From Ectocarpus siliculosus (taxonomy: Eukaryota > Sar > Phaeophyceae > Ectocarpales > Ectocarpaceae), in contig FN649738.1 of NCBI GenBank assembly GCA_000310025.1, forward strand, positions 2,078,732 to 2,142,731: a stretch of DNA of 64,000 nucleotides. The letters are read 5' to 3'. A program made the position numbers and the translations under genes. Below, one piece after another: positions 61,024 to 64,000 of the stretch. Every line of letters starts with the position of its first letter. Positions within the stretch are counted from its first letter, which is position 1. Under the pieces are notes generated by a model that worked only from the letters and a program-made list of their open reading frames with translations, was not told where the DNA came from and ran no database searches.

Positions 61024-62804
61024 TAGTGTTCAGGTCTACTACGTACTCCGACACCCGATCATTGGGTTCTTGGTACACCTTCGCATTCTCTACATCTAGG
61101 CTAATACATCATGGAGATTAATTTGTGGTCAATCTCGTCTGTCTGGTTTATTTACGTCTTCAGTTGGTCGTTGTGCTCCACATCTTCAATGTTTCCTATG
61201 CAATCGAGGGTGGGCCCGGATCGGCGGACGAAACCCATTTGCTCCTTCTTCGTCGGTAGTTTTCAGGCCTCCACGTTTTGTTTCTTCTGCTTCGTTTGGT
61301 TGGTTAGCAAAGCGTTGTTTCTCTGACGTGTCGTACACAACACGCCATTCTTGTGCTTGTCGACGGGTCAACTTCCTTTTGAGCCGAGCCGTGAGATATA
61401 TGTATGTAAATAAACAGGGAGGGGGGGGACGAGAAATGGGCCTTTGCTTGAGATTGAGAGTGCATGCATACAAATCGAATTTGATGGCGAGTGTACGGGG
61501 GCGGAGGCAGCACAACACTGGAAATAGAACTTGAATCAAGACGAAAAGAGAGTAATCGGCAACCTTCGCCCGCTCCACCCCTCACCGCTCGCTCGAACAG
61601 ACGTCACGCCAACTTTGGCGTCTCTTCCTGGATAGGAGTATCAGGCGGGCCGAGAATGATTCCCCGGCTTATCGTCAACTCAGAAACCTGCGGCATGCTA
61701 CAGGTCACGTCCGTCGAGAACGTCGAATTTTTAAGGTGCTTCGACCGCCGCTCACTGTCGTGCGAAACCTTGGGGTACACTTTCCTTATGTTTTTATCTT
61801 GGTATTCAGGCATCAGCAGCGTTTTTACGGTTGGTTGAGTTCACGCCACAGACGTGCAGCCGCTGGTGCAGCGGTTTTTTCGTGTTCAACGGGCAGTGGG
61901 GTCACGGTCTTGTCTGTACGTCGGACCAACTATTTCGCCGAGGACACCTCTCCACGGGTGGACGCAAACAAACGTGCAATCGTTGGGTCCTAGTGAGAAG
62001 GGATAGTGGGAATGTCAACCTCGCCGCTGGAAGGACGAAGCCACGACCGAGAGGAACATTGTCCCGCGCGAGAAGTCTTCTTCGATTTGTGGTTTTCAAG
62101 ATGGTGTGCTGTGATCTAATCCCAGAGTTGAACCCCATCATTCGGCGTCACATCGGAGGGGAACCATGAGCGATGGGGTTGAGCCATGCGCGCTGTGATG
62201 TTGACACAACGTGCAGGTGCTCAAAAGGAGTGCTTGAACAACTCGGGGACAGAAATGCAACATCTACGCGTGTGAGGGTATGTGCCAACTTTTGCAGTCC
62301 TCATGGTTCCTGCAAAGAAAGTCTGCTCGCTTGAAAAAACTCGAGAGCCTGTTGCAAATTACAGGCCCTATATAGAGGGTTGGCACATGCCTGAATTTGC
62401 TAGTTAAAATCTCGTGAGTTAGTTATAGCTCATTTCATTCTTGGTATTGACAAATTTACATCACGGTATGACGAATACCGTATTTGCCTCCCCGATGCCG
62501 TTTGCTATTTTCTGCCTCTCCGACAAGCAGCCAGTCCAGAGAAACAAAAAAACGACACCAGCAACACCCACTAGTACCCGCTGCAACAAAGTCACCGAAG
62601 CTACGCAAAGCTGCTAGGCACAATTCATAGCCAAAAACAAAGTTGAAACGACTCAGAATGACCCACACAGCGCAAAACGGCGACAACCAGCATCCGCAAA
62701 AAACCAAGATCCTTCAACATAGCGGCACGGTCGTACATCGATGATACTTCATCTCCGGATATGGGAAATAGTGCGGTGACGATCTCCGACGAAACTCCTC
62801 AAAT
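61024..62804. other. Convergent intergenic region, no gene supported
   Basis: 1.8 kb between the AKR-like stop (plus) and the alpha-tubulin stop (minus). It should hold both 3' UTRs. Open frames at 61491-61838 and 61831-62169 (plus) and 61186-61578 (minus) are protein-length, but show no splice pattern or family match. Confidence 0.55.
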
Positions 62805-64000
62805 CTAGTACTCCTCGCCGAAGTCCTCCTCCTCGCCCTCGCCCTCGGCGGTCTCGGCGCCGACCTCTTCGTAGTCCTTCTCGAGGGCAGCCAGGTCCTC
62901 ACGAGCCTCGGAGAACTCTCCCTCCTCCATGCCCTCACCCACGTACCAGTGCACGAAGGCACGCTTGGCGTACATGAGGTCGAACTTGTGGTCGATGCGC
63001 GACAGAGCCTGCGGTTCCGTTGCATGGTATGGTGGTAGTGTACATATTGTGGAGTAGTAGCACAGCGGTCAAAGGGGAAAAGTCGTCAGACGAAGGCGGG
63101 TGAGAACCACGTCTCTAATCCTGGTAGAAGCAGGGAAAAGTCGAGCGCAATCGCTCGGGGAACGAACGTACTTGTACGTACCCTCAGAAACATGACCACA
63201 CACAAAAGAGAAAAAAGAACGCACACACGAGAAGACAAAAGAGACGCACCTCGGCGATGGCGGTGGTGTTGGCCACCATGCACACGGCACGCTGCACGCG
63301 GGCGAGGTCGCCGCCGGGCACGACGGTCGGGGGCTGGTAGTTGATGCCGCACTTGAAGCCGGTGGGGCACCAGTCCACGAACTGGATGGTGCGCTTGGTC
63401 TTGATGGTGGCCACCGCGGCGTTCACGTCCTTAGGCACCACGTCTCCGCGGTACATGAGGCAGCACGCCATGTACTTGCCGTGGCGGGGGTCGCACTTGG
63501 TCATCATGCCGGCCGGCTCGAACACCGAGTTGGTGATCTCCGCCACCGACAGCTGCTCGTGGTAGGCCTTCTCCGCCGAGATGATGGGCGCGTACGACGT
63601 GAGCATGAAGTGGATGCGGGGGTAGGGCACCAGGTTGGTCTGGAACTCGGTCACGTCCACGTTAAGGGCGCCGTCGAACCGGAGCGAGGCCGTCAGGGAC
63701 GAGATAACCTGGGCCACGAGACGGTTCAGGTTCGTGTACGTCGGCCGCTCGATGTCGAGGTTGCGGCGGCACACGTCGTACAGTGCCTCGTTGTCGAGGC
63801 AGAAGGTGCAGTCCGTGTGCTCCAGGAGGGCGTGCGTGGACAGCACCGAGTTGTACGGCTCCACCACCGCCGTCGCTACCTGCGGCGCCGGGGTGATGGC
63901 GAAGGAAAGCTTCGACTTGCGGCCGTAGTCCACCGACAGACGCTCCAGCAGGAGCGAGCCGAGCCCGGACCCGGTCCCGCCGCCGGTGGCGTGGAACACC
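62805..64000 (-). CDS. TUA: Alpha-tubulin (C-terminal two thirds)
   Basis: Two exons are visible: 63250-64000, running off the right edge, and 62805-63008, joined in phase 0 across a 241-base GT-AG intron. The visible protein starts at about residue 137 of the usual 450, just before the GTP-binding glycine loop GGGTGSG. It continues through the catalytic Asp/Glu region ([14 protein letters not shown]), the long loop [15 protein letters not shown] and [18 protein letters not shown]. The tail is Glu-rich ([12 protein letters not shown]). The final Tyr makes it a substrate for the detyrosination and retyrosination cycle, and the glutamates are sites for polyglutamylation or glycylation. Polymerised with beta-tubulin it forms microtubules and flagellar axonemes. 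The first exon or exons, including Lys40, lie outside. Confidence 0.98.

Noticed and set aside
61831-62169. Plus-strand open frame of 112 codons downstream of the AKR-like gene
   Set aside because: No family resemblance, no splice context, and it lies in the convergent 3' region; it may be chance or a decayed element.

Overview
The window looks like nuclear DNA of a brown alga (an Ectocarpus-like stramenopile). This is an inference from several things read in the sequence. Coding exons are short and separated by GT-AG introns of several hundred bases to over 1 kb. Proteins are rich in Ala, Gly, Glu and Gln runs. Genes alternate strictly between strands. Flagellar and cytoskeletal genes sit beside a peroxin. 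There is no bacterial-type operon, CRISPR array, rRNA or tRNA that I could support. Two 100-base N runs mark assembly gaps.

Seven genes were rebuilt by matching splice sites and reading phase across exons. In order: (1) minus strand, 5' part of a single-pass membrane protein that ends at the start of a probable glycosyltransferase domain, cut by the left edge; (2) plus strand 6256-17006, a multi-EF-hand protein with an N-myristoylation signal; (3) minus strand 18217-26170, a long unrecognised, mostly disordered protein; (4) plus strand 28272-32030, peroxin PEX12; (5) minus strand 35132-54867, a very large tubulin ligase of the TTLL3/TTLL8 (glycylase) type; (6) plus strand 55202-61023, a divergent aldo-keto reductase-like protein that has lost most catalytic residues; (7) minus strand from 62805 past the right edge, alpha-tubulin ending in Glu-Glu-Tyr.

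The order is -,+,-,+,-,+,-, so every intergenic space is either a shared divergent 5' region or a convergent 3' region. The TTLL and aldo-keto-like genes start only 334 bases apart. Between the convergent ends of PEX12 and TTLL lies an exactly 1500-base DNA transposon with perfect 27-base inverted ends, TA target duplications and arrays of a short motif just inside each end. It stops 114 bases from the TTLL stop codon.

The functional theme, where one can be seen, is the flagellum and cytoskeleton: a tubulin gene and a tubulin-modifying enzyme lie within 8 kb of each other. I see no sign that the seven genes form one pathway. The points most worth following are the transposon, the oversized TTLL3-like protein, the probable aldo-keto pseudoenzyme, two GC-AG introns supported by reading phase, and an orphan exon-like block in the aldo-keto gene.
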